Source: Sphingopyxis macrogoltabida (lineage in GTDB: Bacteria > Pseudomonadota > Alphaproteobacteria > Sphingomonadales > Sphingomonadaceae). Taken from it: a stretch of 64,000 nucleotides of DNA. The notes below the pieces were generated by a model, which did not search any database, was not told the origin of the DNA, and saw only the letters and a list, made by a program, of their open reading frames with translations. A program made the translations under genes and the position numbers. This document shows, one piece after another, positions 18,169-25,707 of this stretch; the first letter of the stretch is position 1; the number at the start of each line of letters is the position of its first letter. The stretch is from contig NZ_CP009429.1 in assembly GCF_001314325.1 (NCBI RefSeq), positions 2,542,501-2,606,500 of the forward strand. The letters are read 5' to 3'.

Positions 18169-20196
18169 ATGGCCGCTATGATCTCGCTGCCCAGGATTTC
18201 CCGCCTCGCGCTCGCCGCGGCCCTGCTCGTCCCCACTGCTGCCACCGCCAGTGAACTTACCCCCGAACAAATGGCCTGGTACCGCGCCCAGATGGGGCTC
18301 GCGTCGGCCTCGGGGCCGCCGCCCGCCACCAGTTCGGTCGGCGACGCGGTGATGGAATGGCGGCGGCTGACCGCGAACACCGGCGCGTCCTTCGACCAGC
18401 TTTCGCGCTTCCTGATGGCGAACAAGGGCTGGCCCGACGCCGACAAGATGCGCAGCCGCGCCGAAAAGGCAATCGCGCTCGACAGTTTCGACCCCTCGCG
18501 CACCCTCGCTTATTTCGCCGCCTATCCCCCGCAGACCGCGAGCGGGCACCTGCGCATGGCGCTCGCGCTCAACGCGACCGGGCGCCGTGACGAGGCCAAT
18601 GCCGCCGTTCGCCGTGCATGGACCAGCGGCGCGCTCGACGATTATGAAGCGAGCCGGGCGCTCAGCTTCTTTCCCGGCGCGCTGACGCCCGCCGATCACG
18701 ACGCACGGATGGACCGGTTGCTATGGCTCGGCGCCACCGCCGCCGCAGGCCGCCAGCTTGCCTATACCTCGCCCGAGAAGCGCAACATCTTTGCCGCGCG
18801 CCTCGCGATGCGCAGCGGCGCGGTCGATGCCGCGATGCAGGCGATGGCAGTCGAGGGCGCGAACCCGTCGCTGACGCGTACCGATGCCGGCTATATCACC
18901 GACAAGGCGACGTGGCTGCGCAAGGGCGGCCGGGTCGGCGAAGCCCGCGCGCTGCTCGCTGCACCGCGTTCGCTCGCGAGCGCACCGACCGATGCCGAGG
19001 AATGGCTCGAAACGCTGCTCACCAACGCACGGCAAGCCGATGCCGCGGGCGACAAGCAGACCGCCTATAATATCGCGCGGCAGCTCGACGATGCGCTGCC
19101 GCCCGGCACGGTGATCCGCGAGACGCCGCTCGGCATCCGCGACGATTATACCTCGCTCGCGTGGCTGGCGGGTCAGCTCGCCTACAAGAACCTCCGCCGC
19201 CCCGCCGAGGCGGTACGCCTGTTCCGCAACTATGGCGAGGCGGCGCGCTCGGCGCAGACGCGGACGAAGGGCTTCTACTGGGCGGGCCGCGCGGCGCTCG
19301 CGGCGGGCGATCCCGCGACGGCCAATGCGGCCTTTGCCGATGCAGCCCAGCATTACGACCAGTTCTACGGACAATTGTCGCTCGAGCGGCTGAACCGGCC
19401 GCAACCGAAGCCGACGCCGGTTCCCTCGATCCAGGTGAGCGACGACGAAAAGCGGGCATTCGGCGACGATCGCCTCGTCCGCGCCGCGCGCGCGCTGGGC
19501 GAGATCGGCGCCTGGCGCGAACAGTCGCTGTTCCTGCGTGCGCTGGCACAAAAAGCGACCTCGCCCGCCGACCATGTCCTCGCCGGTCAACTCGCGTCGC
19601 AGATCGGCCGCCCCGACCTGGGCGTGATGATCGGGCGGAGCGCGCAGGCGAACAGCCTCGACGCCGTCGAAGTATCGGGCTTCCCGACCGTCCGTGTCCC
19701 GGCGGGCCATGAAAGCAACTGGACCTTCATTCACGCGATCACCCGGCAGGAAAGCCAGTTCGACCGGCAGGCGATCAGCCATGCCGGGGCACGCGGGATG
19801 ATGCAGCTGATGCCTGGCACGGCGCGCGAGGTCGCGGGCAAGCTGGGACTGAGCTATGACGCCGGTTCGCTGACCACCGACACCAATTACAATATGATGC
19901 TGGGTTCGACCTATTTCCAGCAGATGCTGAGCTATTTCGGCGGCAGCTATCCGCTGGCGGTCGCGGCGTACAACGCCGGGCCGGGCAATGTGAACAAATG
20001 GCTGCGCGCCAACGGCGACCCGCGCGGCGGCGGGATCGAGATGGTCGACTGGATCGAGGCGATCCCGATCTTCGAGACGCGCAACTATGTCCAGCGGGTG
20101 CTCGAAAATGCCGTCGTCTACGACACGCTGCGCGACGGGCGGACGCTGCCGCAGGCGCCGCTGAGCTTTTATCTCGGCAAACGCACCCCGGGATAA
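18169..20196 (+). CDS. Soluble lytic murein transglycosylase (Slt-like)
   Basis: A 675-residue periplasmic enzyme. The start ATG at 18169 lies behind AAGGAG (12 nt spacing, rather long) and gives a signal peptide ending ATASE. A long alpha-helical superhelix of TPR-like repeats covers about 40-490. The C-terminal SLT domain has the catalytic Glu in ITRQESQFDRQAISHAGARG, then MMQLMPGTAREVAG and VAAYNAGPGNVNKW. It cleaves peptidoglycan to 1,6-anhydromuropeptides for recycling and wall remodelling. greB follows after 6 bp. Confidence 0.93.
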   Translation: MAAMISLPRISRLALAAALLVPTAATASELTPEQMAWYRAQMGLASASGPPPATSSVGDAVMEWRRLTANTGASFDQLSRFLMANKGWPDADKMRSRAEKAIALDSFDPSRTLAYFAAYPPQTASGHLRMALALNATGRRDEANAAVRRAWTSGALDDYEASRALSFFPGALTPADHDARMDRLLWLGATAAAGRQLAYTSPEKRNIFAARLAMRSGAVDAAMQAMAVEGANPSLTRTDAGYITDKATWLRKGGRVGEARALLAAPRSLASAPTDAEEWLETLLTNARQADAAGDKQTAYNIARQLDDALPPGTVIRETPLGIRDDYTSLAWLAGQLAYKNLRRPAEAVRLFRNYGEAARSAQTRTKGFYWAGRAALAAGDPATANAAFADAAQHYDQFYGQLSLERLNRPQPKPTPVPSIQVSDDEKRAFGDDRLVRAARALGEIGAWREQSLFLRALAQKATSPADHVLAGQLASQIGRPDLGVMIGRSAQANSLDAVEVSGFPTVRVPAGHESNWTFIHAITRQESQFDRQAISHAGARGMMQLMPGTAREVAGKLGLSYDAGSLTTDTNYNMMLGSTYFQQMLSYFGGSYPLAVAAYNAGPGNVNKWLRANGDPRGGGIEMVDWIEAIPIFETRNYVQRVLENAVVYDTLRDGRTLPQAPLSFYLGKRTPG

Positions 20197-20202
20197 GCGC
20201 CG

Positions 20203-20685
20203 GTGGCGGGGGAGAAGACCAATATCATCTCGCCGGCGGGCTTCGCCGCGCTGCGTGCCGAATATGACGCGCTGTTCGCGACCGAACGGCCGAAGCTGGT
20301 CGAAACGATCAGTTGGGCGGCGGGTAACGGCGACCGCAGCGAGAATGGCGACTATATCTACGGCCGCAAAAGGCTGCGCGAGATCGACCGGCGGCTGTCC
20401 TTTCTCGCCCGGCGAATGAAGGCGGCGCGCGTCGTCGATCCGGCGGCACAGCCCGACAAGAGCCGTATCTGGTTCGGCGCGACCGTCGAGCTCGCCGACG
20501 ACGATGACGTACGGCGCATCGTCACACTGGTCGGCGACGACGAGGCCGAGGCGGGCGACGGCCGCATCGGCTGGAACAGCCCGCTCGCCCGCGCGCTGCG
20601 CGGCGCGGCAGTCGGTGACCTCAGAACCGTGCAGCTTCCGGCCGGACCGAAAGAATGGGAAATATTGCGGATTTCCTACCCCTGA
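20203..20685 (+). CDS. greB: Transcription elongation factor GreB
   Basis: A 160-residue Gre factor. The N-terminal coiled coil carries NGDRSENGDYIYGRKRLREID, with the acidic tip residues that enter the RNA polymerase secondary channel to stimulate transcript cleavage. The C-terminal FKBP-like domain has IWFGATVELAD and GWNSPLARALRGAAVGD. The sequence GDYIYGRKRLREID at the tip favours GreB over GreA. The start is GTG. The gene is 6 bp after slt. Confidence 0.93.
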   Translation: MAGEKTNIISPAGFAALRAEYDALFATERPKLVETISWAAGNGDRSENGDYIYGRKRLREIDRRLSFLARRMKAARVVDPAAQPDKSRIWFGATVELADDDDVRRIVTLVGDDEAEAGDGRIGWNSPLARALRGAAVGDLRTVQLPAGPKEWEILRISYP

Positions 20686-20768
20686 ATGCCCTGTGCGCAT
20701 CGTCACCGACGACGACTGGACGATCGGCCAATCGCTGATAAGCTGGCACTTGAGGGGAGAGTACGGGG

Positions 20769-21413
20769 ATGAGAAGAACGATCTTTCTGGCAGCGCTGCT
20801 TCTGCAGGGCACCGCCCAAGCCGCACCGGCACGCGCGCCGATCACCGACCAGTTCCTCCTCGACCAGCTCGAGCTTGGCGAGGAGATCGAGGGCCGCGTC
20901 GATGGAGATCTCAACGGCGACGGCGATCCCGACACGGCGTTTGTCGTCGCGAGCCCCGACCAGCGGCATGCCTATGTCGTGCTCAGCTATCGCAGCGAGG
21001 TCGATTTCGGGCATCAGCCCGGCGGCGATTTCAAGCTGGCGCCCGACGCGTTGGGCCCGGCCGAACTATCGATCAGCAAGGGGGTGCTCACGATCAAGGA
21101 TCTGACCGGTGGCACCACCGCGCTTTCGGCGACCTACCGCTATCGCGCCGACAAGGTCGAGCCGAAGCTGCGCCTGATCGGGCTCGACGCCACCGTCTAC
21201 AGCCGTACCTATGCCCATGACGGCAATGAGATGAGCTGGAACCTTCTCACCGGCGACGTCGAGACCAAGACGCTGAAGCTGACCGGCGAGGGCGAGGACG
21301 CCAGCTATGAGGACGCATTCATCACCCGCTTCAAACGCCCGTCGAAACCCGTCTATATGGCGGACACGCCCGATCCCGAGGAACAGCTCGTCGCCTTTAC
21401 CAAGGCGAAATAG
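20769..21413 (+). CDS. Exported protein with a calcium-binding-like DxNGDGDxD loop
   Basis: A 214-residue protein with a signal peptide (about 1-18, ending AQAA). After a short helix the loop DGDLNGDGDPDTAFV (about 45-59) has the spacing of a dockerin or FG-GAP type calcium loop. The rest is beta-strand rich (AYVVLSYRSEVDFG and later repeats), in line with a small beta-propeller or sandwich domain. No enzyme motif is seen. The start lies behind GGGGAGAG. Calcium binding is inference. Confidence 0.7.
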   Translation: MRRTIFLAALLLQGTAQAAPARAPITDQFLLDQLELGEEIEGRVDGDLNGDGDPDTAFVVASPDQRHAYVVLSYRSEVDFGHQPGGDFKLAPDALGPAELSISKGVLTIKDLTGGTTALSATYRYRADKVEPKLRLIGLDATVYSRTYAHDGNEMSWNLLTGDVETKTLKLTGEGEDASYEDAFITRFKRPSKPVYMADTPDPEEQLVAFTKAK

Positions 21414-21422
21414 CAGCCGTCG

Positions 21423-21578
21423 CTAAGGCTGCAGCAGCGCGGGGACGATCCAGACCAGCGACAGCACGACAATCGCCGCGATCAGCGAAATGGCGAGCAC
21501 ATAGCGGACATTATGTCCCTTGACCCCGCTGCTGGCTTCGGTCTCGGTGACTTCGACATGATCCTCGACGACTTTCAT
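21423..21578 (-). CDS. 51-residue single-pass membrane protein
   Basis: An unrecognised small gene. ATG at 21578 stands 6 nt after the strong ribosome-binding site GGGAGA, and the stop is TAG. The acidic N terminus (MKVVEDHVEVTETEAS) is followed by GVKGHNVRYV and one hydrophobic helix (VLAISLIAAIVVLSLVW, about 27-43) and a short tail ending ALLQP. It is therefore an inner-membrane protein with the acidic part likely in the cytoplasm. It lies next to rnpB on the same strand. Function unknown; codon use and the ribosome-binding site argue that it is real. Confidence 0.65.
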   Translation of the reverse strand: MKVVEDHVEVTETEASSGVKGHNVRYVLAISLIAAIVVLSLVWIVPALLQP

Positions 21579-21655
21579 GGTTCGTCTCCCTTTCTGGTCC
21601 ACCTAATACGCGGGCCGGTTGCGCGCGGTTCCAGCGCGCGGATCGGGGAGAGAAA

Positions 21656-22040
21656 TGCCAGAGGGTCTGTAAGCCGGGTTCTGTCCATCCCCTTGCGGGG
21701 ACTGGGCGATCATTCCTCTAGGCGGACGGTTACCCGAACGCTCAAGCAGTCAACCCGGACGGCGGGGCCGGAACCGACCCTGGATAAATCCGTGCCATCC
21801 CTATTCGACCTTGCTCCCGGTGGGGTTTGCCATGCCGCGTCCGTTACCGTCCGCGCGGTGCGCTCTTACCGCACCCTTTCACCTTTCGCCGGGCCGAAGC
21901 CGTTGGCGGTCTTCTCTCTGTGGCACTTTCCCTGACTCCGGTTGCCCGAAGCCGCCGGACGTTATCCGGCACCGTGGTTTCCGTGGAGCCCGGACTTTCC
22001 TCCCCCGCTTGCGCGGCGGCGATCGCCCGACCCTCTGGCG
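21656..22040 (-). ncRNA. rnpB: RNase P RNA, bacterial class A
   Basis: The ribozyme part of RNase P, which trims tRNA 5' ends. On the minus strand the 5' end (CCAGAGGGTC, near 22038) pairs with the 3' end (GACCCTCTGG, near 21658) to form helix P1. Universal core parts are present: GGAAAGTCCGGGCTCC at about 21985-22000, TAGAGGAATGATCGC near 21706-21720, and the 3' conserved ACAGAACCCGGCTTACAG at 21667-21684. The length of about 385 nt fits alphaproteobacteria. The ends are estimated from P1. Confidence 0.95.
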
Positions 22041-22046
22041 CGGACG

Positions 22047-22052
22047 ATTATA
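22047..22052 (-). promoter_or_regulatory. -10 element of the rnpB promoter
   Basis: A perfect TATAAT on the minus strand lies about 7 nt before the predicted rnpB 5' end, as expected for a strong constitutive stable-RNA promoter. No clear -35 is seen at 16-18 nt; a TTGACT lies 22 nt upstream, at the end of the amidase gene. Confidence 0.65.
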
Positions 22053-22076
22053 GGCCCTTTGGCCGGGTTTGACGAG

Positions 22077-22766
22077 TCAATTGCCCTCGGGCTGCGGCAG
22101 CAGCAGCGCCAGCAGGATGGCGCGGCATTCGCCATCGATCGTGCCGTCGATCAGTTCGGGGCGGAACCGGCGCTGGAAGGCGACCGTCGCGGCGAACCCG
22201 TCGGTCACGTCATAGCCGAAACGTTCGAGCGCGAGCAGGAAGCCGGCGTCGGTCCACAAGGGGTCGGTCAGCTTCTTGGTCGGGCGCGGGAGCGCGAGGC
22301 GGCGACGCGCCAGTTCCTCCCAAGGGAAGAGCTCGCCCGGGTCCTGCTTGCGCGTCGGCGCAATATCCGAATGGCCGACGACGTTGCCGCGCGTGATCGC
22401 GTGACGGTCCTTGATCAGGTGGACGAGGCGCACGACCGACGCCACCTGTGGATCGGGAAAGGGGGTGTAGCCCCATTCGTGCCCGGGATTGACGATCTCG
22501 ATCCCCACGCTCGCCGAATTAATGTCGCTGACCCCGCGCCAGTGCGATTTCCCGGCATGCCAGGCGCGCTTCTCCTCGGGCACCATATGGGTGATCTGAC
22601 CGTCTTCGCTGACGACATAGTGCGCGGACACCTTGGCCTCGGCATCGGCAAGCCGATCAATGGCTTCGGCGCCGGTCTTCATACCGGTATAGTGCAGCAC
22701 GATCATCGAGACAGGCAGGGCGCGGTCGTCGAAATTGGGAGACCAGCGTTCGATGAAATCGCTCAT
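22077..22766 (-). CDS. N-acetylmuramoyl-L-alanine amidase (AmiD-like)
   Basis: A 229-residue zinc amidase of the Amidase_2 fold. Zinc and catalytic motifs are IVLHYTG (about 22-28), RAWHAGKSHWRG and VVGHSDIAPTRKQDPGE. A C-terminal peptidoglycan-binding module (about 165-225, with VAFQRRFRPELIDG) follows. It removes peptides from muramyl residues. I see no signal peptide, so it may act on imported anhydromuropeptides (AmpD role) or be exported otherwise. It follows cheR after 66 bp on the same strand. Confidence 0.9.
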   Translation of the reverse strand: MSDFIERWSPNFDDRALPVSMIVLHYTGMKTGAEAIDRLADAEAKVSAHYVVSEDGQITHMVPEEKRAWHAGKSHWRGVSDINSASVGIEIVNPGHEWGYTPFPDPQVASVVRLVHLIKDRHAITRGNVVGHSDIAPTRKQDPGELFPWEELARRRLALPRPTKKLTDPLWTDAGFLLALERFGYDVTDGFAATVAFQRRFRPELIDGTIDGECRAILLALLLPQPEGN

Positions 22767-22832
22767 GCGTGTCGTTGCCCGTCCTCAATCAGCCCCCGCC
22801 CCGATTGCGCCAGCGCCGGACAAATTGCAAGC

Positions 22833-23687
22833 TCAGGCAGCGGTCGCCCGCCGCGCCTGCTGGTCGGCGGGCTCGTAGAGACCACGCAGCCGCGGACTGG
22901 CGACGAACTGGTCGGTCTGGCCGAGCACGGTCTCGCCCGCCCCGAGGACGAGGAAGCTGTGCGGCGCCGCCATGGCGCGCAGCCGCGCGAACGCCTTCTG
23001 CCGCATCGGCAGCGAGAAGTAGAGAAGCAGGTTGCGGCAGAAGATGAGGTCGGCCGGCCTGCTCAGCGGCGGGCGGTCGGTGAGCATGTTCTGCACCGAA
23101 AAATCGATGCGGCGGCGGATTTCGGCCTTGGCAAGCCAGCCGCCGTCGGCCTGATCGAACCAGCGCACCATGCGCTGGACGGGTAGCCCACGCTGGATTT
23201 CGAACTGGCTGTACAGCCCGATCCGCGCCCGCGAAATCGCGTGCCGGCTGACGTCGGTGCCGACGATATCGACCTGCCAGCCCGCCCATCTGGCATCCTG
23301 CTCGGCGAGGAGCATCGCCATCGAATAGGCTTCCTGCCCGGTCGACACGCCGCAATGCCAGATGGTGATCCGCCGCTGTGCCGCGTTGACCTTGCGCAAC
23401 TGTTCGAGCGCTGTCGCAGCAATGTCGTCGAAGACGCTATATTCGCGATAAAAATAGGTCTCGTTGTTGAGCATCGCATCGACCGTGTCGTCGAGCAATC
23501 CGCGGCTGTTCGAGGTGACCAGCGCCGCCACCAGCGCGTCGAGGTCGGTAATGCCGTGGCGCTGCATCACCGGCTTCAACGACATTTCGATCCGCCAGAT
23601 CCGGTTCGGCGACAGCGTCTGACCGGTGCGCGATTCCAGCACGCCCATCAGGACGCGGTACGCCGATTCGCTGGCGCTGCTTCCCAT
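22833..23687 (-). CDS. cheR: Chemotaxis protein methyltransferase CheR
   Basis: A 284-residue SAM-dependent methyltransferase. The small N-terminal helical domain (about 1-75) is followed by LLNNETYFYREYSVFD, which matches the family motif TNETxFFR. SAM-binding parts are IWHCGVSTGQEAYSMAMLL, DIVGTDVSRHAIS and DLIFCRNLLLYF. It methylates glutamates on chemoreceptors. Start MGSSASES is chosen because the upstream frame reads through cheB. The start overlaps the cheB stop as TGATG, so translation is coupled. Confidence 0.95.
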   Translation of the reverse strand: MGSSASESAYRVLMGVLESRTGQTLSPNRIWRIEMSLKPVMQRHGITDLDALVAALVTSNSRGLLDDTVDAMLNNETYFYREYSVFDDIAATALEQLRKVNAAQRRITIWHCGVSTGQEAYSMAMLLAEQDARWAGWQVDIVGTDVSRHAISRARIGLYSQFEIQRGLPVQRMVRWFDQADGGWLAKAEIRRRIDFSVQNMLTDRPPLSRPADLIFCRNLLLYFSLPMRQKAFARLRAMAAPHSFLVLGAGETVLGQTDQFVASPRLRGLYEPADQQARRATAA

Positions 23688-24799
23688 CACGACCTGGCCC
23701 GTCCCTTGAGGAAGCTGCCGAGCATCAACGCGATCGCGTCGGGATTGAGCGTCGCCGCGGCAACGCCCGCTTTCGCCACCGCGCCGGGCATGCCCCAGAT
23801 CACACAGCTTTCGGGCGCCTGCGCGAAGACCGTGCCGCCCGCAGCCTTCAGCCGCGCTGCGCCGCTCGCGCCATCGCGTCCCATGCCGCTGAGGACCACG
23901 GCCACGCCGCCCTCGCCATAGGTTTCGGCGACCGAGGCGAACATCGGGTCGGCCGACGGACAACAGCCATTGTCGGTCTGGCGGCGATCGAGCACAATCT
24001 CGCGGCGCCGGCCGCTGGCAACCACCGTCAGATGCGCATCGCCGGGTGCGAGATAGATATGGCCGCGCTCGATCGGCATGCCCGCCGCCGCGACATGCAC
24101 CGAACGCTCGGTCATCGTCGCGATCTGCCGCGCGTAAAATTCCATGAAGGCGTCGGGCAGATGCTGGGTCAGCAGGATCGGCGCAGTGATCCGGCGATCG
24201 AGATGCGCGAGGAAGGTCGCAAAAGCCGGAATGCCGCCCGTCGACGCGGCGACCGCGATGCAGTCGATCGACTGGATGGCGTCGACCGCGACGGGCGCCG
24301 GCGGGGGCATCGCTCGCCGCGCCACCTGCGCGACGGCAGGTATCGGCAATTGCCCCAGCGACAGGATACGCTCGGTCAGCACTTCGGCGAAGCGCCCCGA
24401 AAAACTGCCGCGCCCGGGCTTGGCGAGCGTGTCGCTCGCGCCGAGCGCGAGCGCCTCGATCGCCGCCGGACCGCCCTCGACGCAGTTCGACGAAAGGATC
24501 AGAACGCGGGCATTGTCCGCGCGTTCGATAATGTGCGGCAGCGCGTCGATACCATTCATTCCCGGCATTTCGATGTCGAGGATGACGACGTCGACCGGCT
24601 CGCAGGCGAGAAAGGCCAGCGCATCGTGCGCCGAGGCGACCGAGGCGCAGATCTTGAGCCCGGGGTGCTGATCGACGATGCGTTCGAGGATGCTGCGCAC
24701 GACGAGGCTGTCGTCGACGAGCATCACGCGAACCGCGCGCGTCGCCGGCAGGTCGGCGTCCGGAAGACTTTCGGAGAGAGGGCGCCGCGAGGTCGCCAT
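23687..24799 (-). CDS. cheB: Chemotaxis response regulator protein-glutamate methylesterase CheB
   Basis: A 370-residue two-domain protein. The receiver domain has MLVDDSLVVRSILERI and the phospho-Asp in VVILDIEMPGMNG. A linker joins it to the methylesterase, which shows the catalytic Ser in AVAASTGGIPAF, His in LTQHLPDAF and Asp in VVLSGMGRDGASG. Phosphorylated CheB demethylates receptors. It starts 8 bp after cheY and is coupled to cheR. Confidence 0.95.
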   Translation of the reverse strand: MATSRRPLSESLPDADLPATRAVRVMLVDDSLVVRSILERIVDQHPGLKICASVASAHDALAFLACEPVDVVILDIEMPGMNGIDALPHIIERADNARVLILSSNCVEGGPAAIEALALGASDTLAKPGRGSFSGRFAEVLTERILSLGQLPIPAVAQVARRAMPPPAPVAVDAIQSIDCIAVAASTGGIPAFATFLAHLDRRITAPILLTQHLPDAFMEFYARQIATMTERSVHVAAAGMPIERGHIYLAPGDAHLTVVASGRRREIVLDRRQTDNGCCPSADPMFASVAETYGEGGVAVVLSGMGRDGASGAARLKAAGGTVFAQAPESCVIWGMPGAVAKAGVAAATLNPDAIALMLGSFLKGRARS

Positions 24800-24807
24800 G
24801 CCGCGCG

Positions 24808-25182
24808 TCAGGCGACCCCGACGAGCTGCAATTTTCCTTCCAGCGTTTCGCGATCGAACGGCTTCATCACATATTCGTCGGCGCCCGCCTCGATCGCGGC
24901 GCGGATATGGTCGATGCTGTTTTCGGTGGTGCAGAAAACGACGCGCGGCCGTTCGGCGCGTCCATAGTCGAGGTCGTTGAACGCCCCGAGAAATTCCATC
25001 CCGCTCATCACCGGCATGTTCCAGTCGAGCAGGATCACGTCGGGACGATGCGCGCGGCAAAAGGTCAGCGCCTCCTGCCCGTCGGCCGCCTCCTCCACCG
25101 CAAAAGACATGCTTTCAAGAATATGGCGGGCGACCTTGCGAATCACCTTGCTATCATCGACGACCAGACACGATTTCGACAT
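24808..25182 (-). CDS. CheY-like response regulator
   Basis: A 124-residue single receiver. The acidic pair is VVDDSK at about 8-13, the phospho-Asp is in ILLDWNMPVMSG, the Thr in VVFCTTEN and the Lys in YVMKPFD. Position inside the che cluster points to CheY, which binds the flagellar motor. In alphaproteobacteria several CheY copies exist, so this one could also be a sink. The start at 25182 follows GGAGG at 6 nt; an upstream start would add 22 unlike residues. Confidence 0.88.
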   Translation of the reverse strand: MSKSCLVVDDSKVIRKVARHILESMSFAVEEAADGQEALTFCRAHRPDVILLDWNMPVMSGMEFLGAFNDLDYGRAERPRVVFCTTENSIDHIRAAIEAGADEYVMKPFDRETLEGKLQLVGVA

Positions 25183-25240
25183 ATTGACCTCCGACCCCCC
25201 GGGGATTTCCGCCACGTTATGGCGAAGGGGTGTCCAGCCC

Positions 25241-25257
25241 GTTAACAACCCGGTTAA
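25241..25257 (-). promoter_or_regulatory. Twin TTAAC boxes upstream of the cheY-like gene (CtrA-like)
   Basis: On the minus strand two TTAAC boxes stand 7 nt apart (start-to-start 12), about 60 bp before the cheY-like start, in the cheW-cheY gap. The CtrA consensus TTAA-N7-TTAA has start-to-start 11, so this is one base wider than ideal. It may mark an internal promoter for cheY-cheB-cheR. Confidence 0.35.
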
Positions 25258-25269
25258 TTACGATATGAG

Positions 25270-25707
25270 TCACGCTGCCGTCTGAGCCGGCAGAGTGACG
25301 AAATGCGACGGATCGACGACCAGCAGCGAAGCGCCGCGATGTTCGATCACCGCTTCCGCGACGCGCGCCCATCCGGGCAACAGCTTGCCCACCACTCGCG
25401 TCTCTGGCGCGTCGATAAAACAGACATCCTCGATCTCGTCGGCGAGCAGCGCATAGCCATGCTCGGCAACGTCGACGACAATGACCCGCTGCCCCGGCAC
25501 CACTGCGACCGGCGCGAGCCCGACCACGACATGCGGATCGATCAGCGTGAAGACGCGGCTGCGCAGCGCGAAGAGCCCCGCAACATGCGGCGGCGCGGCA
25601 GGCACCTCGACCGGCGTGCCGACGGTCACCACTGAATTGATCGACTGGCTGCGCAGCGCCACGCGGGTGTCGGCGATGCGCGCGATCAGATAGAGTTTTT
25701 CCATCAT
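25270..25707 (-). CDS. cheW: Chemotaxis coupling protein CheW
   Basis: A 145-residue CheW-fold protein. Key segments are YLIARIADTRVALRSQSINSVV, HVAGLFALRSRVFTLID and the strand VIVVDVAEHGYALLADEIEDV. It links receptors to the CheA P5 domain at the inner membrane. The start overlaps the cheA stop (ATGA). Confidence 0.9.
   Translation of the reverse strand: MMEKLYLIARIADTRVALRSQSINSVVTVGTPVEVPAAPPHVAGLFALRSRVFTLIDPHVVVGLAPVAVVPGQRVIVVDVAEHGYALLADEIEDVCFIDAPETRVVGKLLPGWARVAEAVIEHRGASLLVVDPSHFVTLPAQTAA

Noticed and set aside
18721..20832. Long minus-strand frame across slt and greB
   Set aside because: Both plus-strand genes have intact catalytic or structural motifs; the mirror frame has none.
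21621..21639. rnpB terminator hairpin (GCGCGC stem)
   Set aside because: Six-bp alternating GC stem without T-run; too weak to list as a feature.
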